From Marinobacter qingdaonensis (GTDB lineage: Bacteria > Pseudomonadota > Gammaproteobacteria > Pseudomonadales > Oleiphilaceae), in assembly GCF_034555935.1 (NCBI RefSeq), contig NZ_JAYDCJ010000003.1, forward strand, positions 620,001 to 684,000: 64,000 bases of DNA. Direction: 5' to 3'. This document shows positions 32,791-43,100 of the stretch, piece after piece. A program made the position numbers and the translations under genes. The notes below the pieces were generated by a model. The model was not told where the DNA came from. It saw nothing but the letters and a program-made list of their open reading frames with translations, and made no database searches. Each line of letters begins with the position of its first letter. Position 1 is the stretch's first letter.

Positions 32791-33567
32791 ATGAATTACA
32801 GCAATATATTGCTAGAGAAGCAGGAGCCAGTGGCGCTCATTCGACTGAACCGGCCGAAGGTCCATAACGCCCTGAACAACGCCCTGATGTCAGAATTGTC
32901 CGAGTGCCTGGCGGCACTGGATGCCGACGACACCGTGCGCGCCATCGTGATCACCGGCAACGAAAAAGCCTTCGCCGCCGGGGCCGACATCGCCGAGATG
33001 CGCTCGTTGGATTTCTCCCAGGCCTACCGTGAGGAATTCATCACCGCCAACTGGGAACAGGTGACCCGGTGCCGCACCCCGGTGATCGCCGCCGTGGCCG
33101 GGGTCGCCCTGGGCGGTGGCTGCGAACTGGCGATGATGTGCGACCTGCTGATTGCCGCCGAATCGGCCCGCTTCGGCCAGCCGGAAGTGAAATTGGGCAT
33201 CCTGCCCGGTGCCGGTGGCAGCCAGCGGCTGACCCGGGCCGTGGGCAAGGCCAAGGCCATGGACCTGTGCCTGACCGGGCGGATGATGGGGGCCGAGGAA
33301 GCCGAGCGCTGCGGCCTGGTGAGTCGCGTGGTGGCGGACGAGCAGCTGGTAGAGGAAGCGCTGGCGGTGGCCCGGGAGATCGCCGGTTACTCGGCGATGG
33401 CGACCATGATCAACAAGGAGGCGGTGAACCAGGCGTTTGAAACCACCCTGCAGGCCGGCATCGACTACGAGCGCCGCCTGTTGTGGGCCAGTTTCACCAC
33501 CGAGGATCGACAGGAAGGCATGGGCGCGTTCCTGGAGAAACGCGCGCCGGCGTGGAAACACCGGTGA
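32791..33567 (+). CDS. badK: Enoyl-CoA hydratase, probable cyclohex-1-ene-1-carboxyl-CoA hydratase
   Basis: This 258-residue crotonase adds water to the cyclohexene ring before the badH step. It has the two catalytic glutamate regions of enoyl-CoA hydratases: GVALGGGCELAMMCD with the first Glu near residue 112 and PEVKLGILPGAGGSQR with the second near residue 132. The AFAAGADIAEM oxyanion segment is also present. Sequence alone would allow an ordinary enoyl-CoA hydratase. The badK call rests on its divergent position beside aliA and the otherwise complete pathway. GGGAGG lies 5-10 bases before the ATG. Confidence 0.8.
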   Translation: MNYSNILLEKQEPVALIRLNRPKVHNALNNALMSELSECLAALDADDTVRAIVITGNEKAFAAGADIAEMRSLDFSQAYREEFITANWEQVTRCRTPVIAAVAGVALGGGCELAMMCDLLIAAESARFGQPEVKLGILPGAGGSQRLTRAVGKAKAMDLCLTGRMMGAEEAERCGLVSRVVADEQLVEEALAVAREIAGYSAMATMINKEAVNQAFETTLQAGIDYERRLLWASFTTEDRQEGMGAFLEKRAPAWKHR

Positions 33568-33588
33568 CCGGCGGGTGCCGGTCACCGG
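33561..33588. terminator. Perfect 12-bp hairpin between convergent badK and TonB receptor genes
   Basis: CCGGTGACCGGC (33561-33572) and GCCGGTCACCGG (33577-33588) are perfectly complementary around a 4-base loop. The stem begins inside the last codons of badK and ends 25 bp before the stop of the convergent receptor gene. It has no T-tract on either side, so it may act as a transcription barrier or RNA-end stabiliser for both genes. Confidence 0.5.
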
Positions 33589-33612
33589 GGGCCAGGCCGC
33601 CGGGGCTGGCGG

Positions 33613-35721
33613 TTACCAGCGGTAGCTGAGGGTGCCGACCACGCTGCGGCCTTCGCCGTAGTAGCAGTAAAACTCGCAGCTGGCGACGTACTCGCGGTCG
33701 GCCAGGTTGTTGACGTTCAGCTGCGCTTCCCAGTGGTTCAGGAAGCGGTATTGGGCCATCAGGTCGACCACGGTGTAGGAGGGCACTTCCTCACCGGAGA
33801 AGCTGTCGTCAGTGCTGCCCACGTAGCGGGCGCCGCCGCCCAGTTTCAGACCGGGCGCCAGGGACCGGAACGCGTAGTCCAGCCAGAGTGCCGCGGAATG
33901 GCGCGGAATCAGGTTGGCGGCCTGCTCCGGCTGGTCGTCACTGGTGTTGTCGGTGGTGGCGTCGCTGTAGGTGTAGGCGGCGGTCAGCTCGAGCTGGTCG
34001 GTCAGGTAGGCCACGCTCTCCAGTTCGAAGCCCTGGGTTTCACGCACGCCTTCCTGGACCTGGAAGCCGGACGGGCTGGTCACCAGGGAGTTTTTCTCCT
34101 CAATGTTGTAGACGGCGGCAGTGACATAGCCGTCCAGGTGGTCCGGGGCGTACTTGACGCCCAGCTCGATCTGCTCGCCGGACCGGGGCTTGTACAGGTT
34201 GCCGTTGCTGTCGGTCCCGGCGATGGGCTGGAACGACTCGGTGTAGGACAGGTACGGCGACAGGCCGTTGTCGGCCAGGTACATCACGCCACCGGACAGG
34301 GAAATCTCGTCGTCGTCGGCCTCCTGGCGGGAGCCGGCGGTCTGGTTGCGGTCCACGATGTCGGCCTGGTCGTAGCGGGCCCCGGCCAGGAAGATCCAGC
34401 GGTCATCCAGGCGCAGCTGGTTTTGCAGGTACAGGCCGGTCTGCTCCTTGGTGATGTTGCGGCGGGTCAGGTCGGCGTCGGTCACCGGGGTAAAGTTGCC
34501 GTACTGCGGGTCGAAGATATCCACCGTGGAGAAGGCGAAGTTGTCCAGTTCCCGGCCCTGGGTGTCCAGGTCCTGGTAGTCGACCCCCACCAGCAGGGTG
34601 TTTTCGGTGCGGTCGGTGAACCAGGTGCCGACCAGGCGGTTATCCACGGTCCAGCTCTTGAGTTCGCCGTCGCGGTACACCAGGCCCCGGGCGCCCTCAC
34701 GCGGGCCCAGCTGGAACGACATGTAGATGCTGCGCAGCAGCAGGTCCAGCTCGGTGTAGCGGGTGTCCTGCTGGAACTCCCAGTTGCCGTTGAGGCGGTG
34801 GGAGAAGCTGTAGCCGATGGACGACTGGGTGCGCTCGTTGGTGTCGTAGTCCGGCTCGCCGTAGAAGGTGGCGGGCTCGACCTTGCCGAATGGGGTGTCC
34901 TGCACCGTGCCGTAGGCCAGCTTGAAGCCGTTGAACGGCACCGCGTCGTCCTTCTGGAAACTGGTCAGCAGGGTCAGCGAGGTGTCCTCGGACAGCTCCC
35001 AGCGCAGGCTTGGGGCAATGTAGTAACGCTCGTTCTCGGTGAAATCGATGTCCCCCTCGGCCGAGCGGTACAGGCCGACGAGGCGGTAACTCAGGGTGTC
35101 GCTGTCAGCCAGGGGGCCGGTGCTGTCGATCCCGACCTGGCGGTGCTCGTTGGTGCCGGCCTGGACCTGGACTTCGCCCTGGGCCTGGTCCAGCGGGCGT
35201 TTGCTGATGGCGTTGATCACGCCGCCCGGAGGCGCCTCGCCGTACAGGATGGAAGCCGGCCCCTTGAGCAACTCGACCCGCTCCAGGCCGTAGGTTTCCG
35301 GCAGCCATTGATAGAAGCCTTCGCGGTAGATGCGCAGGCCGTCCTGGTAGGTGGCCTGGTCAAAGCCCCGGACCTTGAACCAGTCGGTGTCGTTGTCCGG
35401 TCCGTAATGGCCCGAGACCACGCCGGCCCGGTATCGGAAGGTTTCGTCCAGGGCCTGGACATTGCGTTCGCTCAGCTCCTCCCGGTTGACCACCGAGGCC
35501 GGGCGCGGAGTTTCCACCAGCGGGGTTTCGACCTTGAGCGCGGTGGCCGAAACCACCAGGGCATTCAGTTCCTGGGCGTCGTCCTGGGTCGCATCCTGGG
35601 CGAGAACCGGGGCGGAGCTGGCGGTAATCCCGGCGACCAGCGCGAGGCGCACGGCCCGGGTGAGAGGATTCGCAAAGCCTACGGCAGACATGGCAATGAA
35701 CCTGTAGTGGGGAGTGGACAA
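33613..35721 (-). CDS. TonB-dependent siderophore receptor
   Basis: This 702-residue outer-membrane receptor has a signal peptide (about residues 1-41, ending VLA). The plug has VNREELSERNVQALDETFRY and VRGFDQATYQDG, followed by GPASILYGEAPPGGVINAI. The barrel ends in LSYRW with a terminal aromatic residue. The C-terminal YVASCEFYCYYGEGRSV region places it with ferric-siderophore receptors. It is distinct from the receptor at 24.4 kb. It is transcribed towards badK and divergent from nhaB across 224 bp, where a Fur-like site lies. Confidence 0.93.
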   Translation of the reverse strand: MSTPHYRFIAMSAVGFANPLTRAVRLALVAGITASSAPVLAQDATQDDAQELNALVVSATALKVETPLVETPRPASVVNREELSERNVQALDETFRYRAGVVSGHYGPDNDTDWFKVRGFDQATYQDGLRIYREGFYQWLPETYGLERVELLKGPASILYGEAPPGGVINAISKRPLDQAQGEVQVQAGTNEHRQVGIDSTGPLADSDTLSYRLVGLYRSAEGDIDFTENERYYIAPSLRWELSEDTSLTLLTSFQKDDAVPFNGFKLAYGTVQDTPFGKVEPATFYGEPDYDTNERTQSSIGYSFSHRLNGNWEFQQDTRYTELDLLLRSIYMSFQLGPREGARGLVYRDGELKSWTVDNRLVGTWFTDRTENTLLVGVDYQDLDTQGRELDNFAFSTVDIFDPQYGNFTPVTDADLTRRNITKEQTGLYLQNQLRLDDRWIFLAGARYDQADIVDRNQTAGSRQEADDDEISLSGGVMYLADNGLSPYLSYTESFQPIAGTDSNGNLYKPRSGEQIELGVKYAPDHLDGYVTAAVYNIEEKNSLVTSPSGFQVQEGVRETQGFELESVAYLTDQLELTAAYTYSDATTDNTSDDQPEQAANLIPRHSAALWLDYAFRSLAPGLKLGGGARYVGSTDDSFSGEEVPSYTVVDLMAQYRFLNHWEAQLNVNNLADREYVASCEFYCYYGEGRSVVGTLSYRW

Positions 35722-35772
35722 TGGGGCTGCTAATGAGCCGGATGGGCGGGATGATATTATTTAATAAATGTT

Positions 35773-35791
35773 AATGCCAAGAATTCGCATT
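35773..35791 (-). promoter_or_regulatory. Fur-like inverted repeat upstream of the second TonB receptor
   Basis: AATGCCAAGAATTCGCATT is a dyad with AATGC and GCATT arms around GAATTC-like bases, within an AT-rich stretch 50-70 bp upstream of the receptor start. It resembles Fur boxes and the sites at 26546 and 27562. The same gap must also hold the nhaB promoter; TACTAT near 35887 is a possible -10. Confidence 0.5.
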
Positions 35792-35945
35792 TACGTTTTT
35801 AGGGTGGCCAAATCCGGTCGACGGAGGGGTTTAGTGCTTTGGTCTATTTTTTTCGCAAAGCGAACTAATTCCGAATCGGATCGGGTACTATGCAGGCCAT
35901 TTTCTACACAATTCCAATAACACGATCCTTCAGAAGAACTCCGCA

Positions 35946-37451
35946 ATGCCCAACACTGTGATCTCCGGCTTCACCCATAATTTCCTTGGCAAGGCTCCGG
36001 TCTGGTACAAGCAGGTCATCCTGCTGTTCCTGGTCGCCAATCCCATCGTCATGTTCCTGCTCGGTCCGGGTACCGCGGGCTGGCTGTTGATCGCCGAGTT
36101 TATCTTTACCCTGGCCATGGCCCTGAAGTGCTACCCGCTGCTGCCCGGTGGCCTGCTGGCGGTGGAGGCGCTGTTGATCGGGCTGACCACCCCGGACGCG
36201 GTGTACCTGGAGGTGTTGACCAATTTCCCGGTGATTCTGCTGCTGATGTTCATGGTCGCGGGCATCTACTTCATGAAGGAGTTGCTGCTGGTCACCTTCA
36301 CCCAGATCCTGGTGGGGGTGCGCTCCAAGTCCGCGCTGTCGCTGCTGTTTTGCTGCGCCGCCGCGGTGCTGTCGGCGTTTCTCGACGCCCTGACGGTCAC
36401 GGCGGTGATCATCAGCGTGGCGGTGGGTTTCTACTCGGTGTACCACAAGGTGGCGTCCGGCAAGGGCTACCATCACAAGGACCACAACGCCGGCAGTGAC
36501 GAGGAAGTGGTCGAGCTGCACCGGGAAGACCTGGAGAACTTCCGCGCCTTCCTGCGCAGCCTGCTGATGCACGGCGCCATCGGTACCGCCCTGGGCGGTG
36601 TCGCGACCATGGTGGGCGAGCCCCAGAACCTGTTGATCGCCAAGGTGGTGGGCTGGGATTTCGCCGGCTTCTTCCTGACCATGGCGCCGGTCAGCCTGCC
36701 GGTGCTGGCCGCCGGTCTGGTCACCTGCTGGTCGCTGGAGAAGCTGCGCTGGTTCGGTTACGGCGGTCGCCTGCCCAAGCCGGTGCGCAAGGTGCTGGAA
36801 GAGTTTGCCGAGAACGAGCGCGCCAAGCGCACCAAGGCCGACCAGGCCGCGCTCTGGGTCCAGGCCATCGCCGCCGCCGTGCTGGTGGTGGGGCTGGCGT
36901 TCCATCTGGCCGAGGTGGGCTTGATCGGCCTGCTGGTCATCATTCTGATTACCTCGTTCACCGGCATCACCGACGAGCACCAGATCGGCAAGGCGTTCCA
37001 GGAATCCCTGCCGTTCACCTCACTGCTGGTGGTGTTCTTCGCCGTGGTCGCGGTGATTCACGAACAGCACCTGTTCAAGCCCATCATCGACCTGGTGCTG
37101 AGCCTGCCGGAAAGCAACCAGCCGGGCTGGTTCTTCGTCGCCAACGGCGTGCTGTCGATGATCAGCGACAACGTGTTCGTGGCCACGGTGTACATCAGCG
37201 AGGTCAAGCAGGCGCTGGATGCCGGCAGCATCAGCAAGGAGCATTTCCAGGCCCTGGCGGTGGCCATCAACACCGGCACCAACCTGCCCAGTGTGGCCAC
37301 CCCGAACGGCCAGGCCGCGTTCCTGTTCCTGCTCACCTCCGCCATTGCGCCGCTGGTGCGGCTGTCCTACGGGCGCATGGTGGTGATGGCCTTCCCCTAC
37401 ACCCTGGTGATGGGCGGAGTGGGCCTGTACATGGTCATCAACCACATTTAA
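35946..37451 (+). CDS. nhaB: Na+/H+ antiporter NhaB
   Basis: NhaB expels Na+ in exchange for H+ across the inner membrane, supporting pH and salt balance. The 501-residue protein matches the family length (about 500-515). The opening [17 protein letters not shown], the [14 protein letters not shown] segment, [16 protein letters not shown] and the C-terminal [20 protein letters not shown] are characteristic. About 11-12 helices are visible. It stands alone, downstream of the divergent receptor gene. Salt-tolerance machinery of this kind fits a marine host. Confidence 0.96.
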   Translation: MPNTVISGFTHNFLGKAPVWYKQVILLFLVANPIVMFLLGPGTAGWLLIAEFIFTLAMALKCYPLLPGGLLAVEALLIGLTTPDAVYLEVLTNFPVILLLMFMVAGIYFMKELLLVTFTQILVGVRSKSALSLLFCCAAAVLSAFLDALTVTAVIISVAVGFYSVYHKVASGKGYHHKDHNAGSDEEVVELHREDLENFRAFLRSLLMHGAIGTALGGVATMVGEPQNLLIAKVVGWDFAGFFLTMAPVSLPVLAAGLVTCWSLEKLRWFGYGGRLPKPVRKVLEEFAENERAKRTKADQAALWVQAIAAAVLVVGLAFHLAEVGLIGLLVIILITSFTGITDEHQIGKAFQESLPFTSLLVVFFAVVAVIHEQHLFKPIIDLVLSLPESNQPGWFFVANGVLSMISDNVFVATVYISEVKQALDAGSISKEHFQALAVAINTGTNLPSVATPNGQAAFLFLLTSAIAPLVRLSYGRMVVMAFPYTLVMGGVGLYMVINHI

Positions 37452-37540
37452 GGCCCCGTTCGATAAATTTCGGAACCAATCAGTGCAGATTTCTGTTGGT
37501 CTGTTAAGCTCTGCGAAAACCGATTATAAAAAAAGCTTGA

Positions 37541-38371
37541 ATGAACCATCGCAGTAACTCTCGCACCAACTCCGGTTGTTTCCGCCCCGTGGTTATGGGT
37601 CTCTGGCTGCTTGTGCTGGCCCTGCTGGCGCCGTCAATGGCCTGGAGTCAGACCGGCTCCGGCCAGACCCTGCGCATCGCCTACGTGGAGTTTCCGCCCT
37701 ACACCTACCGCAACGCCGCCGGCAATGCCGACGGCACGATGATCGACATCACCCGCAAGGTGGTGCGCGAGGCCGGCTATGTGCCGGACTTCATCTACCT
37801 GCCGGTGAGCCGGGTGTACCTGTACCTGAAGAACGGCCAGATCGATGTCTGGCCGGGACTGACCCAGATCCCGAGTCTGGACGGGGAAGTGCTGGAAAGC
37901 TGGGTCAGCCCCATGTCGACCCAGCTCAGCGTGTTCTATCGCCCGGAACAGACCCAGCCGCTGGCGCACCTGGACCAGCTCAGTGGCAAGACCGTGATCG
38001 TGATTGCCGGATACACCTACGCCGGTCTGATCAACTGGCTCAATGAGGCCGAGGACATCCGCATCACCGAAGCGCCCAACCACCGCTCGGCCCTGGACAT
38101 GCTCAAGCGCAACCGCGGTGATTACCTGCTCGACTACCGTCAGCCGATCCAGCAGATCCTGGATGTGAACCCCAACTACCGGTTTCAGGAATCGGAAGTG
38201 CGCACCCGCAACACCGCCTGGCTGTTCTCCCTGGCCCACCCCCGGGCCGCCATCCTGCGTGAGCAGTTCGACGACGCCTACCTGCGCCTGGTGGACGCCG
38301 GCCAGGTGCCGCCGGTGCGGGAGCTGGACCCGGGCTTCGTGATTCCCGGCTTCCCCGAGGCCTACCGCTAG
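37541..38371 (+). CDS. Periplasmic solute-binding protein, family 3
   Basis: This 276-residue protein has a signal peptide (about residues 1-36, ending AWS). It then has a type II periplasmic-binding fold with the opening LRIAYVEFPPYTYRN, the DIWPGLTQIP-like segment and AGYTYAGLINWL. It resembles the amino-acid-binding SBP_bac_3 family, but no ABC permease or ATPase is next to it. An orphan sensor or scavenging role is therefore possible. It converges with the DUF3047 gene with 14 bp between the stops. Confidence 0.78.
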   Translation: MNHRSNSRTNSGCFRPVVMGLWLLVLALLAPSMAWSQTGSGQTLRIAYVEFPPYTYRNAAGNADGTMIDITRKVVREAGYVPDFIYLPVSRVYLYLKNGQIDVWPGLTQIPSLDGEVLESWVSPMSTQLSVFYRPEQTQPLAHLDQLSGKTVIVIAGYTYAGLINWLNEAEDIRITEAPNHRSALDMLKRNRGDYLLDYRQPIQQILDVNPNYRFQESEVRTRNTAWLFSLAHPRAAILREQFDDAYLRLVDAGQVPPVRELDPGFVIPGFPEAYR

Positions 38372-38385
38372 GCGTCAATGCTTGA

Positions 38386-39123
38386 TCAGGGTGCCAGGGT
38401 GATATCGCCGTACCAGGCGGTGGCGCTTTCCCCGGTGTTGTCGGAATCGGACATGATGGCGATGCCCACCACCGGCGGCGGCGCCCCGCCAAAGGCTTCC
38501 CGGTAGTCCGCCATGATGTCCCGCTCCACGGTCACCCACTCACCAACCCGCTCCGGGCCGGAATTCACCGCCACCATCATGGTCTGGTCGGTGTAGGGGT
38601 TGGGCACGATCTCACCCTCGGGCACGGTGTTGGCCCAGATGTAATTCAGGGCATTGCCCGGCAGGGTCTCGCCGAACACCACCTCCACCGCCTTGCGCTT
38701 GGCGCGCTCGAAAAAGCCGGCCTTGTCCGGCTGGAACTCGAACGCCACGTAGATCCGCGCTGGGTAGTCGTCCCCGGATTTCTTGCGGGCATCGCCGCGC
38801 TCGAACACATTGGACACCTTCCAGCGCCAGCGCAGCACCAGCGACTCCGACGGTTCTACCTTGAGCCGGGCGATCAGCCCGGAGGCGCCGCCGTCGGTCT
38901 GGGCCCGCACCACCTGGGTGCCGTTCTCGGTGACCAGCTCGTAGCGGGAATGCTGCTCGATCTTGGGAAATTCCAGTGGCTCCCAACCGGCGCTTTTGTC
39001 CAGGCTGGTCAGGGTGGAGAAGGCGGGCAGGGTGGGGCTGTCGGCCTGGGCGTTGCCTAGTAGCCAGGGGCTCGCAGCCAGCGTGAGAGCTGGAATCAGG
39101 GTTCTTAGTCTTGTTCGAGGCAA
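38386..39123 (-). CDS. DUF3047-family exported protein
   Basis: This 245-residue protein has a signal peptide (about residues 1-27, ending AQA). The mature part has LVLRWRWKVSNVF, GDDYPARIYVAFEF, LNYIWANTVPEG, VAVNSG and VGIAIMSDSDNTGESATAWYGDI, the recognisable blocks of DUF3047. The pattern suggests a secreted beta-sandwich domain, perhaps carbohydrate-binding-like. No catalytic residues can be assigned. It stands alone between the solute-binding gene and the response regulator. Confidence 0.75.
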   Translation of the reverse strand: MPRTRLRTLIPALTLAASPWLLGNAQADSPTLPAFSTLTSLDKSAGWEPLEFPKIEQHSRYELVTENGTQVVRAQTDGGASGLIARLKVEPSESLVLRWRWKVSNVFERGDARKKSGDDYPARIYVAFEFQPDKAGFFERAKRKAVEVVFGETLPGNALNYIWANTVPEGEIVPNPYTDQTMMVAVNSGPERVGEWVTVERDIMADYREAFGGAPPPVVGIAIMSDSDNTGESATAWYGDITLAP

Positions 39124-39195
39124 AATGCTCTCCTTTTTCAGAGCGCGTGGGATTACCGAGGTGACAGCCCATATCCCAAAAAGTGCCCAGCAAAA

Positions 39196-40101
39196 TTAGA
39201 GAGTTGCCAACAGTTTTATGGCGCCAGCCGCGGCCGCTGTTCGATTCTCGACCCCTAGCTTCCGGAAAACCTGTTCGAGGTGTTTGTTTACGGTGCGCGG
39301 GCTCATGTCGAGGATCTCGCCAATTTCCCGATTGGTCTTACCGTTGGCAATCCACAGAAGCACATCCGATTCTCTCAGGGTGAGCTGGAATCTTTCGCGC
39401 AGGGCCGCGGCGGCGCTGTTCTGGTTTTGGGGCGTTTTCAGCCGGAGCAGGTACTCCCTGCCGTCGACCAGCGCAAGGTATTCCACCGATCTGGGTGTGT
39501 CCATGATCCGGAGAGGCATCATATGCCCGGGTTCAAGGCGGTGACCGAGCCATTCCTCGAGCTTGCCCTGAATGCGCTCGTATTCCGGATGGTTGGCATC
39601 CGGGAGGCACCGGCTCACCTGGGGAGTGCTCCACAACAAATTGCCCCCACGGTCCACGGCAAACAGGTTCTGGCCGGCGGTATCAAGGGCACTGCGTGCG
39701 CTCCGGGTCATGCGGGCGTTGGTCAGATGGACGTCCATGCGTGCCAGCATCTCCGTGGTGTTGATGGGTTTGGTGACATAGTCCACACCACCCGCATTCA
39801 GGCCCATGACCACATGCTCGGTGTCGCTCAGGCCCGTCATGAAGATGATGGGGACGTCGGTAAAAGCCGGGTTCTCCTTCAACCGTCGGCAGGTCTCGAA
39901 ACCGTCCATGTGTGGCATCAACGCATCCATGAGAACCACATCGGGTGTGATGTTCTGACTGATGGTAAGCGCCTGGTTGCCCTCAAGGGCCACAAGCACC
40001 GTCATGCCCGCTGCCTCCAGGGCGTCATTGACCATGCGAATGGAGTCGATCGCGTCATCCACGACCATCACAACGGTCTTGCGATCTTCAGGAAGGTTCA
40101 T
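39196..40101 (-). CDS. Response regulator, receiver plus LuxR-type HTH
   Basis: This 301-residue protein has an N-terminal receiver domain (about residues 9-125) with acidic residues Asp15-Asp16, phospho-acceptor Asp59 in VLMDALMP and the conserved lysine in YVTKPIN. A linker of about 110 residues follows, then a C-terminal LuxR-type HTH (about 235-298) with TLRESDVLLWIANGKTNREI. Its start overlaps the 3' end of the permease-kinase gene by 14 bp, so the two are translationally coupled and surely partners. It is the likely direct regulator of the divergent urt-ami-fmd genes. Confidence 0.9.
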   Translation of the reverse strand: MNLPEDRKTVVMVVDDAIDSIRMVNDALEAAGMTVLVALEGNQALTISQNITPDVVLMDALMPHMDGFETCRRLKENPAFTDVPIIFMTGLSDTEHVVMGLNAGGVDYVTKPINTTEMLARMDVHLTNARMTRSARSALDTAGQNLFAVDRGGNLLWSTPQVSRCLPDANHPEYERIQGKLEEWLGHRLEPGHMMPLRIMDTPRSVEYLALVDGREYLLRLKTPQNQNSAAAALRERFQLTLRESDVLLWIANGKTNREIGEILDMSPRTVNKHLEQVFRKLGVENRTAAAAGAIKLLATL

Positions 40102-43100
40102 CTTCAGTCACCTCAAGCAGTGCCAGTATTTTTTCAAACTGGAAGTCGTTGGTGAGTTGGGTTAATTCAAGGGTGAATTGTTCGGCCGCCTCGCCTCGGT
40201 GCTTCAAACCATGCAGGGCTTCCAGCAGACCCTTGCGGTGGCCAATGCGGGCGAGGTCTGCCAGTTCCAGCCGGTGGGGCAATGCGGGCAGCGGCAAGTC
40301 ACCGTTGTCGGAGACCGGAATGGCCGCCAACGGCTCGGCGCTCTTCTTGAACCGCCATTCCAGATTGAGCACCTGGCCAATGGTGTCCAACAGCAGGTTC
40401 AGCCGAACCGGTTTGATGATGTAACCGTCATGCAGTCTCGGGGAGTCTTTGGCGTGCTGACCCTCATTGGCGTCGGCAGACACCATGACCACGGGCATTC
40501 CATGTTTCTCCGCTCGCAACCGCTGCAGTACTTCCCAGCCAGTCTGACCAGGCATGGATACATCGAGTAGCACCAAATCCGGTCGTTGGTCCGCAACGGT
40601 TGGCAGGACCTCCAAGGCATTGCCAATATCGGTTATTTCGAATCCGAGCGGCGACAGCATGGCCCGGACTACCTGGCGATGGGACTGATCGTCGTCCACC
40701 AGCAGCACTTTTCGGCGGCTGCCGTGGTAACCGTAAATGCGTTTTGCTGGTGCAGAGATCGACCGTGGGCTGGCGCTGTGTACACTCGATAACATCAGGC
40801 TGACCTTGAAGGTGCTGCCCCGGCCAGGTTTGCTGTCGACACTGATGTCCCCTCCCATGATTTCCGTAAGCAGGCGGGTAATGGTCAGGCCCAGTCCGGT
40901 GCCAATTCGACTTTGACCGGGGGTGCGAATGCGTTCGAAGGGCCTGAAGATGCGTTCAATGTTTTCCGGGGAGATGCCCTCACCCGTGTCCTGCACGGTG
41001 AACTCCGCCACCTGGCTTCGATAACGAAGGCTGAGAGAGACGCCGCCCTTATCGGTGTACTTGATGGCATTGGACAGCAGGTTGATCAGAATCTGGCGAA
41101 GGCGCTTCTCGTCGGTTGTTACCATCTCGGGAAGGGGGTAGGGGCAGTGGTAGTCAAAGGCCAGGCCTTTTTCCTCCGCTTGGAGTCGGAACATGGTAAC
41201 CAGCTGTTCCATCAGCAACTCGATGCGCACCTGGTCCCGATGCAAATCCAGGCGGCCGGCTTCTATCTTGGATATGTCCAGCAGACCCTCTATCAGATCG
41301 GCGAGGTATTCCCCGCTGCGACGAATGACACCCAGTGCCTCCTGGCGATGGGGAGGTACGGTCTCGTCATTTTCCATCAGCTGGGCGTAACCGAGGATGG
41401 CATTGAGGGGTGATCGGAGTTCGTGACTGATGCCCGTGAGATATCGACTTTTAGCGCCATTAGCCGCTTCTGCCTGTTCCTTGGCCTGTTGCAGGGCCAG
41501 ATCGGTGCGTTCGTGGGCAACAATCTCTTCGGTTAGTAGCCGTGTCTGTCGAAAAGACTCCTCTTCCGCCACCACCCGGCTTTCATGAGCCAGAACGAAG
41601 AGCCAGCAGACAACCCCGGTCACGATGACAAGAATGAAGAATACCTTCCATAGCGTGATCGAGAGCAACAGAGCTTCCGGCTCCGAAGCCACGGGAGTCT
41701 TGAAGTAAATCAGGGATAGCAGCAGGGCGGAGAGCCCGTTGATCAGTACCAGTAAGGTCAGGAAATGGCCCAGTCGGGAGTGCAGCCGGCTCAGAATGGC
41801 ATCGGGAACCAGCTTGCCCAGGAATTGTTGCAATTGTTCCCGGTAGCCCGCCCCGGGCTTGCAGGCGTCGCCGCATCGGGCATCCAGGGAACAACACAGG
41901 GAGCAGATGGTGCCTTCGTACACCGGGCAACCGGTTACGTCTTCTGGCTCAAATCGGTGCTCACAGATGCAGCACTGCACCAGTTCCTGATCGGTGGCGA
42001 TCGGGGTAAACGGACGGGCAGTGTAGAACCGGCCGTCGGTGCGCCAGGCAATCAGCGGCGCGGTGGCCAGCGCGGTTGCCAGGGCGATGAAGTGGGACAG
42101 GGCTTCGGCATAGCTGCCGAGGATGCCGGTATGGCAGGTGATGCCGACCACGGAAGCGGTGATCATGGCACCGACGCCGACCGGGTTGATGTCATAGAGA
42201 TGGGCCCGCTTGAACTCAATGTGAGGAGGGCTGAGTCCCAGCGGCTTGTTGATCACCAGGTCCGCGACTAGCGAGCCTACCCAGGCGATGGCAATGATGC
42301 CGTAAAAGCCTAGCGTCTCTTCGAGTGCCCGGTAGACCCCCAACTCCATCACCAGCAGGGCGATGGCCACATTGAAGCACAGCCACACGACTCGTCCCGG
42401 GTGACTGTGGGTCAAACGCGAGAAGAAATTGGACCAGGCAATGGAGCCGGCGTAGGCGTTGGTGACGTTGATCTTGAGCTGGCACAGGATGACGAAAATA
42501 CCTGCCATGGCCAGGGACACGTCAGGCGAGTTAGTCAGATAATTGAATGCCACGAGGTACATTTGGGTCGGATCGGCGGCTTCTTCAGGAGAGACGCCCT
42601 GGTTCAGTGCCAAGACCGCCAGGAACGACCCCGCCAGAATCTTTAGCATGCCGATGACAATCCAGCCTGGCCCCCCGGACATCACCGCCAGCCACCACCG
42701 CCGTTTTTCCTCCTGGTTACGGGGTTCCGGGATGAACCGAAGAAAATCCACCTGCTCGCCGATCTGGGCAATCAGTGAAAAAACTACGGCTGCCGCCGCG
42801 CCAAACATCACCACGTTCAGACCCTGATTGTTGGTGGCCAAAGCGCCCTCGAATTGGGTCCAGTCGCTGATGGAAGATGCGTCGGCGTAAATGATGAACA
42901 CAAACGGGGCGAGTTGGAGCAGAACCCATACCGGCTGGGTCCAGACCTGGAAGCGGCTGATGGTGGTGATGCCATGGGTCACCAGTGGAATGATGGCGAC
43001 CGCGCAGATTAGATAGCCCAAAACCAGGGGAATGTCGAAAAGCATTTCCAGGGCCATGGCCATGATGGCCGCTTCAATGGCGAAGAAAATGAAGGTGAAC

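Noticed and set aside
33733-35733. 666-codon open frame on the plus strand
   Set aside because: It is antisense to the second TonB receptor, with Val/Gly/Gln-rich shadow composition.
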